Source: Xenorhabdus anantnagensis
Lineage (GTDB): Bacteria; Pseudomonadota; Gammaproteobacteria; Enterobacterales; Enterobacteriaceae
Direction of reading: 5' to 3'
DNA length: 64,000 bases
Assembly (NCBI RefSeq): GCF_028598555.1
Contig: NZ_JAQRFN010000011.1
Span: forward strand, 1-64,000
How positions within the stretch are numbered: the stretch's first letter is position 1; every line of letters starts with the position of its first letter. Position numbers and translations under genes: made by a program. Of this stretch, positions 56,299 to 64,000 are shown piece by piece. The notes under the pieces were generated by a model that saw only the letters and a program-made list of their open reading frames with translations, ran no database searches and was not told the origin of the DNA.

Positions 56299-56970
56299 TT
56301 ATAACACCATTTTTACACTGCCATTTTCTTGAGCTTTACCCGTAATAACCTGTCCAGAGTTCAGGCGGATACGGATATTATCAAAACTCGCGGCGTTGTT
56401 AATCGCTTTTCCTTCGTAACGCACCTGAAAATGATGTCCATCTACGGTGACGACCACATTTTGTCCAGCTTTAATCGCCCATGGACGCCGAATCATATTG
56501 CGTGTGATGAATTGTCCGGCAGGTATGTTGCGGATCGCAATACCATTTTGTATGGCCTTTCTGTTACGGATTATGTCGTTTGGCAGTTTATCTAAAGACC
56601 CCGTTTTTACTTGAAAATCTTTTTCTGTCAGGACGGCATTGCGGTTAATCGCGCGCTTAGAAACCAAATAAGGGCCAGTAACATTAATGTACGCCTGAAG
56701 AAAACGACGTTGCTGACCACAAGTTACAGGGACGGAAAGGTTACCCCAATTTTTGTTGCCAATTGACGGTTGTATTTCAGGAAGTTCACAGGTCGGCCAT
56801 TGTTGTTCAGGCGTTTTGATTTCCACTGAGATTTTATGGCCCGGTGTGTGATGAATCTGCCTGAAATAGTCAGTAATCAATTGCGGTAAGTTATTCCCCC
56901 AAGCCAAAGAACTGCCAAAAGATAGATTAAGGAAAAAAGTAAATAACCCGATAAATTTTAACGCAGGCAT
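56299..56970 (-). CDS. flgA: Flagellar P-ring assembly chaperone FlgA
   Basis: 223 residues (E. coli 219) with an N-terminal signal sequence (LFTFFLNLSFGSSLA, cleaved near residue 24). SAF-type domain with NRNAVLTEKDFQV and IRNIPAGQFITRNMIRRPW. It helps FlgI form the P ring in the periplasm. Divergent from flgB with a 314-base gap. Confidence 0.94.
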   Translation of the reverse strand: MPALKFIGLFTFFLNLSFGSSLAWGNNLPQLITDYFRQIHHTPGHKISVEIKTPEQQWPTCELPEIQPSIGNKNWGNLSVPVTCGQQRRFLQAYINVTGPYLVSKRAINRNAVLTEKDFQVKTGSLDKLPNDIIRNRKAIQNGIAIRNIPAGQFITRNMIRRPWAIKAGQNVVVTVDGHHFQVRYEGKAINNAASFDNIRIRLNSGQVITGKAQENGSVKMVL

Positions 56971-57062
56971 TTCATCACCTTAACCTCATTAGCGAACCAT
57001 GATTTCAAAAAATATTCAGGACCTGTTGGATGTTAATAGTGTAACGCGATTGATTATTCGTT

Positions 57063-57078
57063 AATGGGATAAATAGCA
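57063..57078. promoter_or_regulatory. Possible FlhD4C2 half-site between flgA and flgB
   Basis: AATGGGATAAATAGCA fits AA(C/T)G(C/G)-N2-3-AAATA(A/G)C, the published half-site form as I recall it. A weaker inverted partner may lie about 12 bases on (CTATTCTTCGAAT). The location between the divergent class II operons flgAMN and flgB-J is the expected one. The gap 56971-57284 holds no gene. Confidence 0.5.
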
Positions 57079-57284
57079 ATTCAATTTGTTTCTATTCTTC
57101 GAATCACCTTTTTCTTCTACGTTTATTCTGTTAGCTGCTTGGAGCTTATACCCAGCAGATTTCATGTGCCGAGCCGTTAACCGTGCCGTTAATAAAGTGG
57201 TTACGTGAATGATGAAAAAAGGGCGATAAGCTCTTGATGCATTATTGGGGGCTACCCCCTACAGAACAGACCCAAGGGAGGAAT

Positions 57285-57701
57285 ATGCTCGATAAATTAG
57301 ATGCCGCTTTTCAATTTCGACAAGAAGCGCTGGCACTCCGTAGCCAGCGGCAGGAAATTTTGTCTGCCAACATTGCCAATGCAGATACTCCTGGCTATCA
57401 GGCGCGTGATATCGATTTTGCTGATCAGCTGGAAAAGGTGATGGCACACGGTCATGTATCGGGAAATGGAATTGAGCTAACTCTGACTTCCGATCGACAT
57501 ATTCCCGGTCAGTATGAAAAAGGTTTGGAGATGGATCTGTTGTATCGGGTGCCATTCCAGACAGCCATGGATGGAAATACCGTTGACATGGATATGGAAC
57601 GTAGCAATTTCGCGGATAACAGCCTGAAATATCAAGCCGAACTTACCATGATGAATGCACAAATTAAAAGCATGATGTCAGTTCTACAGTCACAAGGATA
57701 A
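57285..57701 (+). CDS. flgB: Flagellar proximal rod protein FlgB
   Basis: 138 residues (equal to E. coli). ATG 57285 is preceded by GGGAGGA; the 17 codons further upstream are not needed. The rod signature [20 protein letters not shown] is near residue 30. First gene of flgBCDEFGHIJ. A GGGGG/CCCCC hairpin lies in the leader just upstream (57246-57259). Confidence 0.96.
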   Translation: MLDKLDAAFQFRQEALALRSQRQEILSANIANADTPGYQARDIDFADQLEKVMAHGHVSGNGIELTLTSDRHIPGQYEKGLEMDLLYRVPFQTAMDGNTVDMDMERSNFADNSLKYQAELTMMNAQIKSMMSVLQSQG

Positions 57702-57706
57702 CGGGA

Positions 57707-58111
57707 ATGTCTCTACTCAGTGTTTTTGATATTGCCAGCTCTGCGCTCACCGCTCAGTCCCAGCGACTGAACGTCAGCGCCAGCAATATGGCGAATGCCG
57801 ATAGTGTTGTGGGGCCGGATGGCGAGCCGTATCGCGCCAAGCAAGTGGTTTTCCGTGTTGCTGCACCAGCAGGGCAGGAAATTGGCGGTGTTCGCGTCAG
57901 CGAAGTGGTGGATGATCCCACGCCTTTCCGTCTTGAGTATCAACCGGGTCATCCGCTGGCCGATGAAAAAGGTTATGTGCGTATGCCAAATGTGGATGTG
58001 GTCGGGGAAATGGTCAATACCATCTCTGCTTCCCGCAGCTATCAGGCGAATGTTGAAGTGTTGAACACCACTAAGTCCATTATGTTGAAAACGTTGACTC
58101 TGGGTCAGTAA
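57707..58111 (+). CDS. flgC: Flagellar proximal rod protein FlgC
   Basis: 134 residues (E. coli 134). Rod/hook N-terminal motif [11 protein letters not shown] near residue 26 and the C-terminal coil ([26 protein letters not shown]). Starts 5 bases after flgB. Confidence 0.97.
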   Translation: MSLLSVFDIASSALTAQSQRLNVSASNMANADSVVGPDGEPYRAKQVVFRVAAPAGQEIGGVRVSEVVDDPTPFRLEYQPGHPLADEKGYVRMPNVDVVGEMVNTISASRSYQANVEVLNTTKSIMLKTLTLGQ

Positions 58112-58124
58112 CAGGAATTCCATT

Positions 58125-58820
58125 ATGGCAATGACCACTTCAATCAATGATTCATTGGATAATACTACGGTAGGTGAGCTTGCTCCCAAGAGTAAAATAA
58201 AACCACAAAGCAGCGACGATATTAAAGATAATTTCTTGAATTTATTAATCGCTCAGCTCAAAAACCAAGATCCAACCAATCCGATGCAAAACAATGAGAT
58301 AACCGCTCAGATTGCACAGATCAGTACTGTTGAAGGTATTGAAAAACTCAATAAAACACTGGGAACTGTTGTCGGGCAGATGGACAACCATCAAGCCATG
58401 CAAACGACATCGCTGATTGGTCGTGATGTCATGATTCCTGGCGATAAGATTTTAGTCGGTTTCAGTGAAGAAAAAGGCATCGACATCAGTCGATATGGTG
58501 TTGAGCTGACCCGACCTGCCGATAATGTCAAAGTCATAATAAAAGGCAAAGATGGCGTAGTTGTTCGGGAAATGGATATTGGCAATTTAAATGCTGGTGT
58601 TCATAAATTTTTATGGGATGGCAAAGACGCAGATAGCAAGGAAGTGCCAGACGGTGCGTATAACTTCACCGTTTCCGCAAGCTATCAAGATGACGCGTTG
58701 GTGACACATCCGTTAACGTCTGCTCAAGTTTTAGGCGTTACGCGGAGTGAGGATGGCACTAAATTAGATTTAGGGCTGGCGGGTACGGTAACCATGGATA
58801 AAGTTCGTCAGATTCTTTAA
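58125..58820 (+). CDS. flgD: Flagellar hook cap protein FlgD
   Basis: 231 residues (E. coli 231). N-terminal export and cap region with NFLNLLIAQLKNQDPTNPM near 36-56, C-terminal Ig-like and tudor-like domains. Scaffolds hook polymerisation and is then lost. Confidence 0.96.
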   Translation: MAMTTSINDSLDNTTVGELAPKSKIKPQSSDDIKDNFLNLLIAQLKNQDPTNPMQNNEITAQIAQISTVEGIEKLNKTLGTVVGQMDNHQAMQTTSLIGRDVMIPGDKILVGFSEEKGIDISRYGVELTRPADNVKVIIKGKDGVVVREMDIGNLNAGVHKFLWDGKDADSKEVPDGAYNFTVSASYQDDALVTHPLTSAQVLGVTRSEDGTKLDLGLAGTVTMDKVRQIL

Positions 58821-58835
58821 TTAAACGGAGGACAT

Positions 58836-60053
58836 ATGTCTTTTTCACAAGCGGTTAGTGGTTTGAATACTGCGGCGAGTAATCTGGATGTTATTGGTAA
58901 TAACATCGCAAACTCAGCAACATTTGGCTTTAAATCTAGTTCTGCTGCCTTTGCGGATGTTTTCAGCGGCTCAGAAGTGGGTTTGGGTGTTAAGGTTTCT
59001 GGCATGTTGCAGAACTTTAAAGATGGCTCAACCAATAAGACTAATCGCCAGTTGGATATGGCAATTACACAGGGCGGTTTTTTCCGCATGCAGGATTCCA
59101 ACGGTGATATTTTCTATTCCCGTAACGGTCAGTTCCAAATGGATGAAGAGCGTAATCTGATCAATATGCAGGGCATGAAGCTCACAGGTTATCCGGCGGT
59201 AAACGGAGAAATTCAGCAAGGCAGAGCGGTGGAGCCACTTTCGATTCCACAGGATATATTGAATGCGAAAGCAACTACAAAAGCTGAGTTGAAAGTTACC
59301 CTGAAATCAACACACTCAGCAATTGATCAGACGAATTATGCCCTTGATCCAAATAATCCAGATACTTTTAGCTACAATACATCTCTGCAAGTTTATGACA
59401 GTCTGGGTAATCAACATGATCTCAATATATTCTTCGTGAAAAAAGACAATAATCAATGGGACTTTTATGCTAAGGATATTTCTGTAACTCCTGTAACAGG
59501 TTCTGGCATTCAGAAATTGGGTGAGGTGAAATTTGATGGCAATGGTCAAATGGTCGGCAACAATAATGCATTCACATTTAATGTAGCATCTTTGAATGGT
59601 TCAAATGATGCAGAAATCACCCTCGATTTTTCGGGTAGTAAACAGCAGAATGTTGGGACAGATGGTGCCTCCAATCCAGTACAAGATGGTTATGCCGCAG
59701 GTAGTTTCTCTGAGTACACTGTGGAGGATGACGGCAAAATTTATGGTAAATATTCCAACAACGAGAGACAAGTATTAGGTCAGGTGGTACTGGCAAACTT
59801 TGCTAACCCTGAAGGTTTGGCTGCGCAAGGCAATAACGTCTGGGTAGAATCCGGTGCATCTGGCAGCCCGGTTGTGGGTGTCGCAGGTTCGGGTAACTTC
59901 GGTAAGCTGATAGGTGGTGCGCTGGAAGCCTCTAACGTCGATCTGAGCCAAGAGCTGGTCAATATGATCGTCGCCCAGCGTAACTATCAATCCAACGCCC
60001 AGACCATCAAGACGCAGGACCAAATTCTGCAAACGCTGGTCAGTATGCGTTAA
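58836..60053 (+). CDS. flgE: Flagellar hook protein FlgE
   Basis: 405 residues (E. coli 402). Starts MSFSQAVSGLNTAASNLDVI with GNNIANSATFGFKSS. Ends with the coil VDLSQELVNMIVAQRNYQSN and QILQTLVSMR. Middle domains make the outer hook surface. AACGGAGG precedes the ATG. Confidence 0.97.
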   Translation: MSFSQAVSGLNTAASNLDVIGNNIANSATFGFKSSSAAFADVFSGSEVGLGVKVSGMLQNFKDGSTNKTNRQLDMAITQGGFFRMQDSNGDIFYSRNGQFQMDEERNLINMQGMKLTGYPAVNGEIQQGRAVEPLSIPQDILNAKATTKAELKVTLKSTHSAIDQTNYALDPNNPDTFSYNTSLQVYDSLGNQHDLNIFFVKKDNNQWDFYAKDISVTPVTGSGIQKLGEVKFDGNGQMVGNNNAFTFNVASLNGSNDAEITLDFSGSKQQNVGTDGASNPVQDGYAAGSFSEYTVEDDGKIYGKYSNNERQVLGQVVLANFANPEGLAAQGNNVWVESGASGSPVVGVAGSGNFGKLIGGALEASNVDLSQELVNMIVAQRNYQSNAQTIKTQDQILQTLVSMR

Positions 60054-60074
60054 TAAGCTCAGGCGGATAGTTTT

Positions 60075-60830
60075 ATGGATCACGTCATTTATACCGCTAT
60101 GGGGGCAGCGCGCCAAACGCTGGATCATCAGGCTGTTACTGCCAACAATCTGGCCAATGCATCAACGCCGGGCTTCAAAGCTCAGCTTGCAGCGCTACGT
60201 GCCGTACCGATTGAAGGTGAAACCCTGCCAACACGTACATTGACCGTTGCTTCTACCCCTGGCATGGATAGCCGTCAGGGACCAATGAATTATACCTCCC
60301 GCCCGTTGGATGTGGCTGTCGGACAAGGCGGCTTTCTGGCTGTCCAGCTCGAAGATGGAACGGAAGCCTATACCCGTAACGGTAGTATCCAGATTTCACC
60401 TGAAGGGCAACTGATGGTGCAGGGTCGCATGTTGATGGGCGAAAACGGGCCGATTGATGTTCCGCCACAGGCTGAACTGACTATTGCCGCCGATGGTGCC
60501 ATCTCAGCCCTGATTGCCAGTGATCCGCCAACATTGTTGGGGCAGATTGGCAAACTGAAAATCGTTAAACCGGAAGCCAACCAAGTGGTGCGGGGCGATG
60601 ATGGTTTGTTCCACTTAACGCCACAAGCGCGGGAACAGCAGGGCAATGAACTGGCGGCCAGTACGGAAGTGAAAATCATGCCGGGTGTACTGGAAGGCAG
60701 TAATGTCAATCCAGTGGAAAGCATGGTGAACATGATCGCCAACGCGCGTCGCTTTGAGATGCAGATGAAAGTCATACACAGTTCCGATGAAAATGCACAG
60801 CGGGCTAATCAAATTCTCGCCATGAGCTGA
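60075..60830 (+). CDS. flgF: Flagellar proximal rod protein FlgF
   Basis: 251 residues (E. coli 251). [20 protein letters not shown] and [16 protein letters not shown] at the start, and the C-terminal [21 protein letters not shown] coil. Confidence 0.97.
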   Translation: MDHVIYTAMGAARQTLDHQAVTANNLANASTPGFKAQLAALRAVPIEGETLPTRTLTVASTPGMDSRQGPMNYTSRPLDVAVGQGGFLAVQLEDGTEAYTRNGSIQISPEGQLMVQGRMLMGENGPIDVPPQAELTIAADGAISALIASDPPTLLGQIGKLKIVKPEANQVVRGDDGLFHLTPQAREQQGNELAASTEVKIMPGVLEGSNVNPVESMVNMIANARRFEMQMKVIHSSDENAQRANQILAMS

Positions 60831-60852
60831 ATCGGGAACAGAGGATAAATTC

Positions 60853-61635
60853 ATGATCCGATCTTTATGGATTGCCAAAACTGGGCTGGATGCTCAGCAA
60901 ACAAATATGGATGTTATTGCCAACAACCTGGCAAACGTCAGCACTAATGGTTTTAAACGCCAACGCGCGGTCTTTGAAGATCTGCTCTATCAAACCGAAC
61001 GTCAGCCGGGTGCAATGTCATCTGAACAAACTAACCTGCCGTCCGGCTTGCAGATTGGTACAGGCGTGCGTCCGGTAGCGACTGAGCGCCTGCATAATCA
61101 GGGCAATTTGGCACAGACCAGTAACAGCAAAGACGTGGCAATCAAGGGACAGGGTTTCTTTCAAATCCAGATGCCTGATGGCACAACGGGCTATACCCGC
61201 GATGGATCATTCCAAGTGGATCAAAATGGTCAGTTAGTGACAGCCGGTGGCTTTCAGGTCGTGCCTGCGATCATCATTCCAGATAATGCCACCAAAATGA
61301 GCATTGCCCGTGATGGTATCGTCAGCGTGAATGTGCAGGGGCAAAGTGCGCCTCAGCAAGTTGGGCAATTAACATTGACCACGTTCATCAACGAAAGCGG
61401 TTTGGAAAGTATCGGTGAAAACCTGTATCTGGAAACCAACAGTTCTGGTGTTCCGGTAGAAAACGCACCGGGTATCAATGGAGCAGGGTTGCTCTATCAA
61501 GGTTATGTTGAAACGTCTAACGTCAATGTGGCGGAAGAACTGGTCAATATGATTCAGGTTCAGCGAGCCTATGAAATCAACAGTAAAGCGGTATCGACAT
61601 CTGATCAGATGCTGCAAAAGCTGACCCAGCTATAA
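60853..61635 (+). CDS. flgG: Flagellar distal rod protein FlgG
   Basis: 260 residues (E. coli 260). Starts [20 protein letters not shown], with [21 protein letters not shown] and C-terminal [20 protein letters not shown]. Highly conserved. Confidence 0.98.
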   Translation: MIRSLWIAKTGLDAQQTNMDVIANNLANVSTNGFKRQRAVFEDLLYQTERQPGAMSSEQTNLPSGLQIGTGVRPVATERLHNQGNLAQTSNSKDVAIKGQGFFQIQMPDGTTGYTRDGSFQVDQNGQLVTAGGFQVVPAIIIPDNATKMSIARDGIVSVNVQGQSAPQQVGQLTLTTFINESGLESIGENLYLETNSSGVPVENAPGINGAGLLYQGYVETSNVNVAEELVNMIQVQRAYEINSKAVSTSDQMLQKLTQL

Positions 61636-61703
61636 CCTAATCATTAATGGTGGGGGACAACATTCCTCCACTATTATCTACGATAAACTTAAGAGCATAG
61701 AAG

Positions 61704-62483
61704 ATGGATACAATGCCCGTTGCCGAAAGCCATGCTAAAAACCATGTAGCTTATGGCTCCACTGGTTTACGGAAAAACCAGAGAAATAAGTGGCGTATCA
61801 GCATATCTGTGGCGATACTCACATTGTCGGCACTGACATTAGGGGGCTGTGCTTATATACCGCACAAACCGCTGGTGAAAGGGCAGACAACCGCAAACCC
61901 CGCTGAAGCGCCTGCTCCCACGCCAAATGGTTCAATTTTTCAAGTTGTCCAACCGGTCTATTACGGTTACCAACCACTGTTTGAAGACCGCCGTCCACGT
62001 AATATCGGTGATACGCTGACCATTATCTTGCAAGAGAACGTCAGTGCGAGCAAAAACTCTTCAGCCAATGCCAGCCGTAACGGAAAAACCGGTTTCGCGG
62101 CCGCCTTGACCCCGCGTTTCTTGCAGGGATTGATAGGTGGTGAGAAAACCGATTTGGGCATGGAAGGCAATAGTGAGTTTGGCGGTAAGGGTGGCGCGAA
62201 TGCCAACAATACATTCAAGGGCACGATTACTGTGACCGTGAATAAGCTGCTGGCAAACGGCAACCTGCATGTGGTAGGGGAAAAACAGATTGCTATCAAT
62301 CAGGGAACGGAATTTATTCGTTTCTCTGGCGTTGTTAACCCGCGCACGATTACTGGCAACAATACAGTGAGTTCCAACCAAGTTGCAGATGCCCGCATTG
62401 AGTATGTTGGTGATGGCTATATCAACGAATCGCAGCATATGGGTTGGTTGCAACGTTTCTTTATGAATATCTCACCGTTTTAA
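61704..62483 (+). CDS. flgH: Flagellar L-ring lipoprotein FlgH
   Basis: 259 residues as opened from ATG 61704; E. coli FlgH has 232. A hydrophobic stretch [16 protein letters not shown] ends in a lipobox with the lipidated Cys near residue 49, so the n-region before it is unusually long (about 30 residues, basic). Start could be ATG 61713. No other ATG lies closer to the hydrophobic core with a ribosome site. The remainder follows the family ([20 protein letters not shown]). Forms the outer-membrane ring. Confidence 0.94.
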   Translation: MDTMPVAESHAKNHVAYGSTGLRKNQRNKWRISISVAILTLSALTLGGCAYIPHKPLVKGQTTANPAEAPAPTPNGSIFQVVQPVYYGYQPLFEDRRPRNIGDTLTIILQENVSASKNSSANASRNGKTGFAAALTPRFLQGLIGGEKTDLGMEGNSEFGGKGGANANNTFKGTITVTVNKLLANGNLHVVGEKQIAINQGTEFIRFSGVVNPRTITGNNTVSSNQVADARIEYVGDGYINESQHMGWLQRFFMNISPF

Positions 62484-62498
62484 AAGAGGATGGTCAGG

Positions 62499-63617
62499 AT
62501 GAGAAAATTAGTCACCAGCCTTTTTACGCTTTTATTGGTGTTGTCCGGTATGTTCGCGTCTACCCGTGTTTTTGCGGAGCGTATTCGCGACTTGACGACC
62601 ATTGAAGGAATTAGGGATAACGCACTGATTGGTTATGGTTTGGTGGTTGGGCTGGATGGAACGGGTGACCAAACCATGCAGACGCCTTTTACCACTCAAA
62701 GCCTGAGCAATATGCTGTCACAGTTGGGTATTACCGTACCATCCGGTACGAATATGCAGCTTAAGAACGTAGCTGCCGTAATGGTGACAGCAAAGTTGCC
62801 ACCTTTTGCACGTTCAGGGCACAACATTGACGTTGTGGTTTCCTCATTGGGTAATGCCAAGAGTCTGCGTGGTGGTACATTACTGATGACCCCGTTGAAA
62901 GGGGTGGATAATCAGATCTACGCATTGGCTCAGGGGAATATCCTTGTGGGGGGAGCTGGTGCAAGTGCGGGTGGAAACAGCATTAAAATCAATCAGCTTG
63001 CAGGTGGACGTATTTCGAATGGTGCGGTGATTGAACGTGAATTGCCGACGCAATTCGGCCAGAAAAGCACGTTAAACCTGCAATTGAATGATGATGATTT
63101 CAGCTTGGCCCAGCAGATTAGTGATGCGATCAACCGTCTGAAAGGCACAGGAACGGCAACACCACTGGATTCCCGTACTGTTCAGTTGCGTCTGCCAATC
63201 GAAAATAGCGAGCAGGTTAAGTTTCTGTCTCAAGTTCAGAATGTAAATATTCGTGTTAATGCTGGCGATGCCAAAGTGATTTTCAACTCCCGAACAGGGT
63301 CGGTAGTCATGAACCGCAATGTCACATTGGATAGCTGCGCGATTGCACACGGTAGTCTCTCGGTAACTGTTGAGCGTCAAACTGCGGTCAGTCAGCCTGA
63401 TACGCCATTGGCAGGGGGAAATACCGTTGTGACCCGCAATACAGGCATTGGCATTCAAGAACAGGGCGGTGCATTGCAAAAAGTCAATGCCAGCGCGAAT
63501 CTGGCTCAAGTTGTGCGAGCGTTGAATGCACTCGGTGCAACGCCAACGGATTTGATGTCGATTTTGCAGGCGATGGAGAGTGCGGGCTGCCTGCGTGCGA
63601 AGTTGGAGATTATCTGA
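62499..63617 (+). CDS. flgI: Flagellar P-ring protein FlgI
   Basis: 372 residues (E. coli 365). ATG 62499 has AGAGGA eight bases before it, while the ATG at 62490 overlaps that site and is rejected. Signal peptide ends at VFA. Starts mature with [21 protein letters not shown]. Its last base is shared with the flgJ start. Confidence 0.96.
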   Translation: MRKLVTSLFTLLLVLSGMFASTRVFAERIRDLTTIEGIRDNALIGYGLVVGLDGTGDQTMQTPFTTQSLSNMLSQLGITVPSGTNMQLKNVAAVMVTAKLPPFARSGHNIDVVVSSLGNAKSLRGGTLLMTPLKGVDNQIYALAQGNILVGGAGASAGGNSIKINQLAGGRISNGAVIERELPTQFGQKSTLNLQLNDDDFSLAQQISDAINRLKGTGTATPLDSRTVQLRLPIENSEQVKFLSQVQNVNIRVNAGDAKVIFNSRTGSVVMNRNVTLDSCAIAHGSLSVTVERQTAVSQPDTPLAGGNTVVTRNTGIGIQEQGGALQKVNASANLAQVVRALNALGATPTDLMSILQAMESAGCLRAKLEII

Positions 63618-64000
63618 TGAATGATTTTCTGACGATGTCCAATGCTGCATACGATGTTAATTCTCTGCATTCATTGAAAGCTAAATTGTCACAGGAACCA
63701 CAACAAGGGCTACGGGAAGTAGCCCAACAACTGGAAGGCGTCTTTGTTCAGATGATGCTGAAAAGTATGCGTTCCTCGTTGCCACAGGGTGGTATGTTGA
63801 GCAGTGACCAGACGCGTTTTTATACTTCGATGTACGATCAGCAAATTGCCCAAGACCTTTCCCAAAAGGGGTTAGGGTTTGCCGATATGATCGTCAAGCA
63901 ATTCTCTAACGCTAATAATATGCCCAGTGAATTGGCAGGCACCATGCCGATGCCGTTGGGTAATGAAATCCTGCAAACATTGCCGAAGCAGGCATTGGAG
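63617..64000 (+). CDS. flgJ: Flagellar rod cap / muramidase FlgJ, partial
   Basis: ATG overlaps the flgI stop (TGATGA). 128 codons are visible: LREVAQQLEGVFVQMMLKSMRS, SSDQTRFYTSMYDQQIAQDL and FADMIVKQF, the N-terminal rod-cap domain. The C-terminal glucosaminidase domain lies beyond the window end. Confidence 0.95.
   Translation, partial: MNDFLTMSNAAYDVNSLHSLKAKLSQEPQQGLREVAQQLEGVFVQMMLKSMRSSLPQGGMLSSDQTRFYTSMYDQQIAQDLSQKGLGFADMIVKQFSNANNMPSELAGTMPMPLGNEILQTLPKQALE

Overview
The window looks like a chromosome segment of an entomopathogenic enterobacterium of the Xenorhabdus/Photorhabdus group. Xenorhabdus is the better fit. This is inferred from enterobacterial flagellar and chemotaxis genes with E. 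coli-like order and proteins, an AT-rich accessory fraction, a two-module Ser/Pro peptide synthetase plus FAD monooxygenase matching the pyrrolizixenamide (PxaA/PxaB) type described from Xenorhabdus, and a Proteus-type tnaC-tnaA. No species assignment is possible from sequence reading alone.

Layout. 1-1700: tRNA-Asn, ylaC and a CspA-family cold shock gene. 1700-5996: mostly non-coding, with a badly decayed MgtA/MgtB-type P-type ATPase pseudogene (about 2640-4436) and a long flhDC upstream region carrying a perfect CRP palindrome. 5997-18371: the motility and chemotaxis block flhDC-motAB-cheAW-tsr-like-mcp-cheRBYZ. 18372-45376: a 27-kb accessory island that separates cheZ from flhB, which are adjacent in E. 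coli. It contains an alpha/beta hydrolase behind a 36-bp palindrome, a serine recombinase, an AGCS alanine/sodium symporter, nested mobile elements (IS200 fragment; IS982 interrupted by a reverse-transcriptase-deleted group II intron), a VgrG cluster (frameshifted vgrG, truncated DUF4123 adaptor, candidate papain-like effector, membrane-anchored DUF5625 partner), an IS1, orphan small genes and IS remnants, and then pxaA-pxaB, tnaC-tnaA and a NUDIX gene. The segment 32973-45087, which holds the last group, is bounded by inward-facing IS6-family terminal repeats with a near-matching 8-bp flank.

45377-48623: flhB-flhA. 48624-55400: a second insertion between flhA and flgN, carrying a four-gene chaperone-usher fimbrial operon. 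55410-64000: flgN-flgM-flgA on the minus strand, and divergently flgBCDEFGHI plus the start of flgJ, which runs off the window.

How it works together. FlhD4C2 is the master activator of flagellar genes. flgM and the tsr-like receptor gene each have a perfect-looking sigma-28 promoter, so both should be late genes. CheA/W/R/B/Y/Z and two receptors form a full chemotaxis pathway acting on MotAB-powered flagella. Only the first receptor carries the C-terminal NWETF tether. The islands add secondary metabolism, indole production, contact-dependent antagonism and adhesion inside this otherwise conserved locus.
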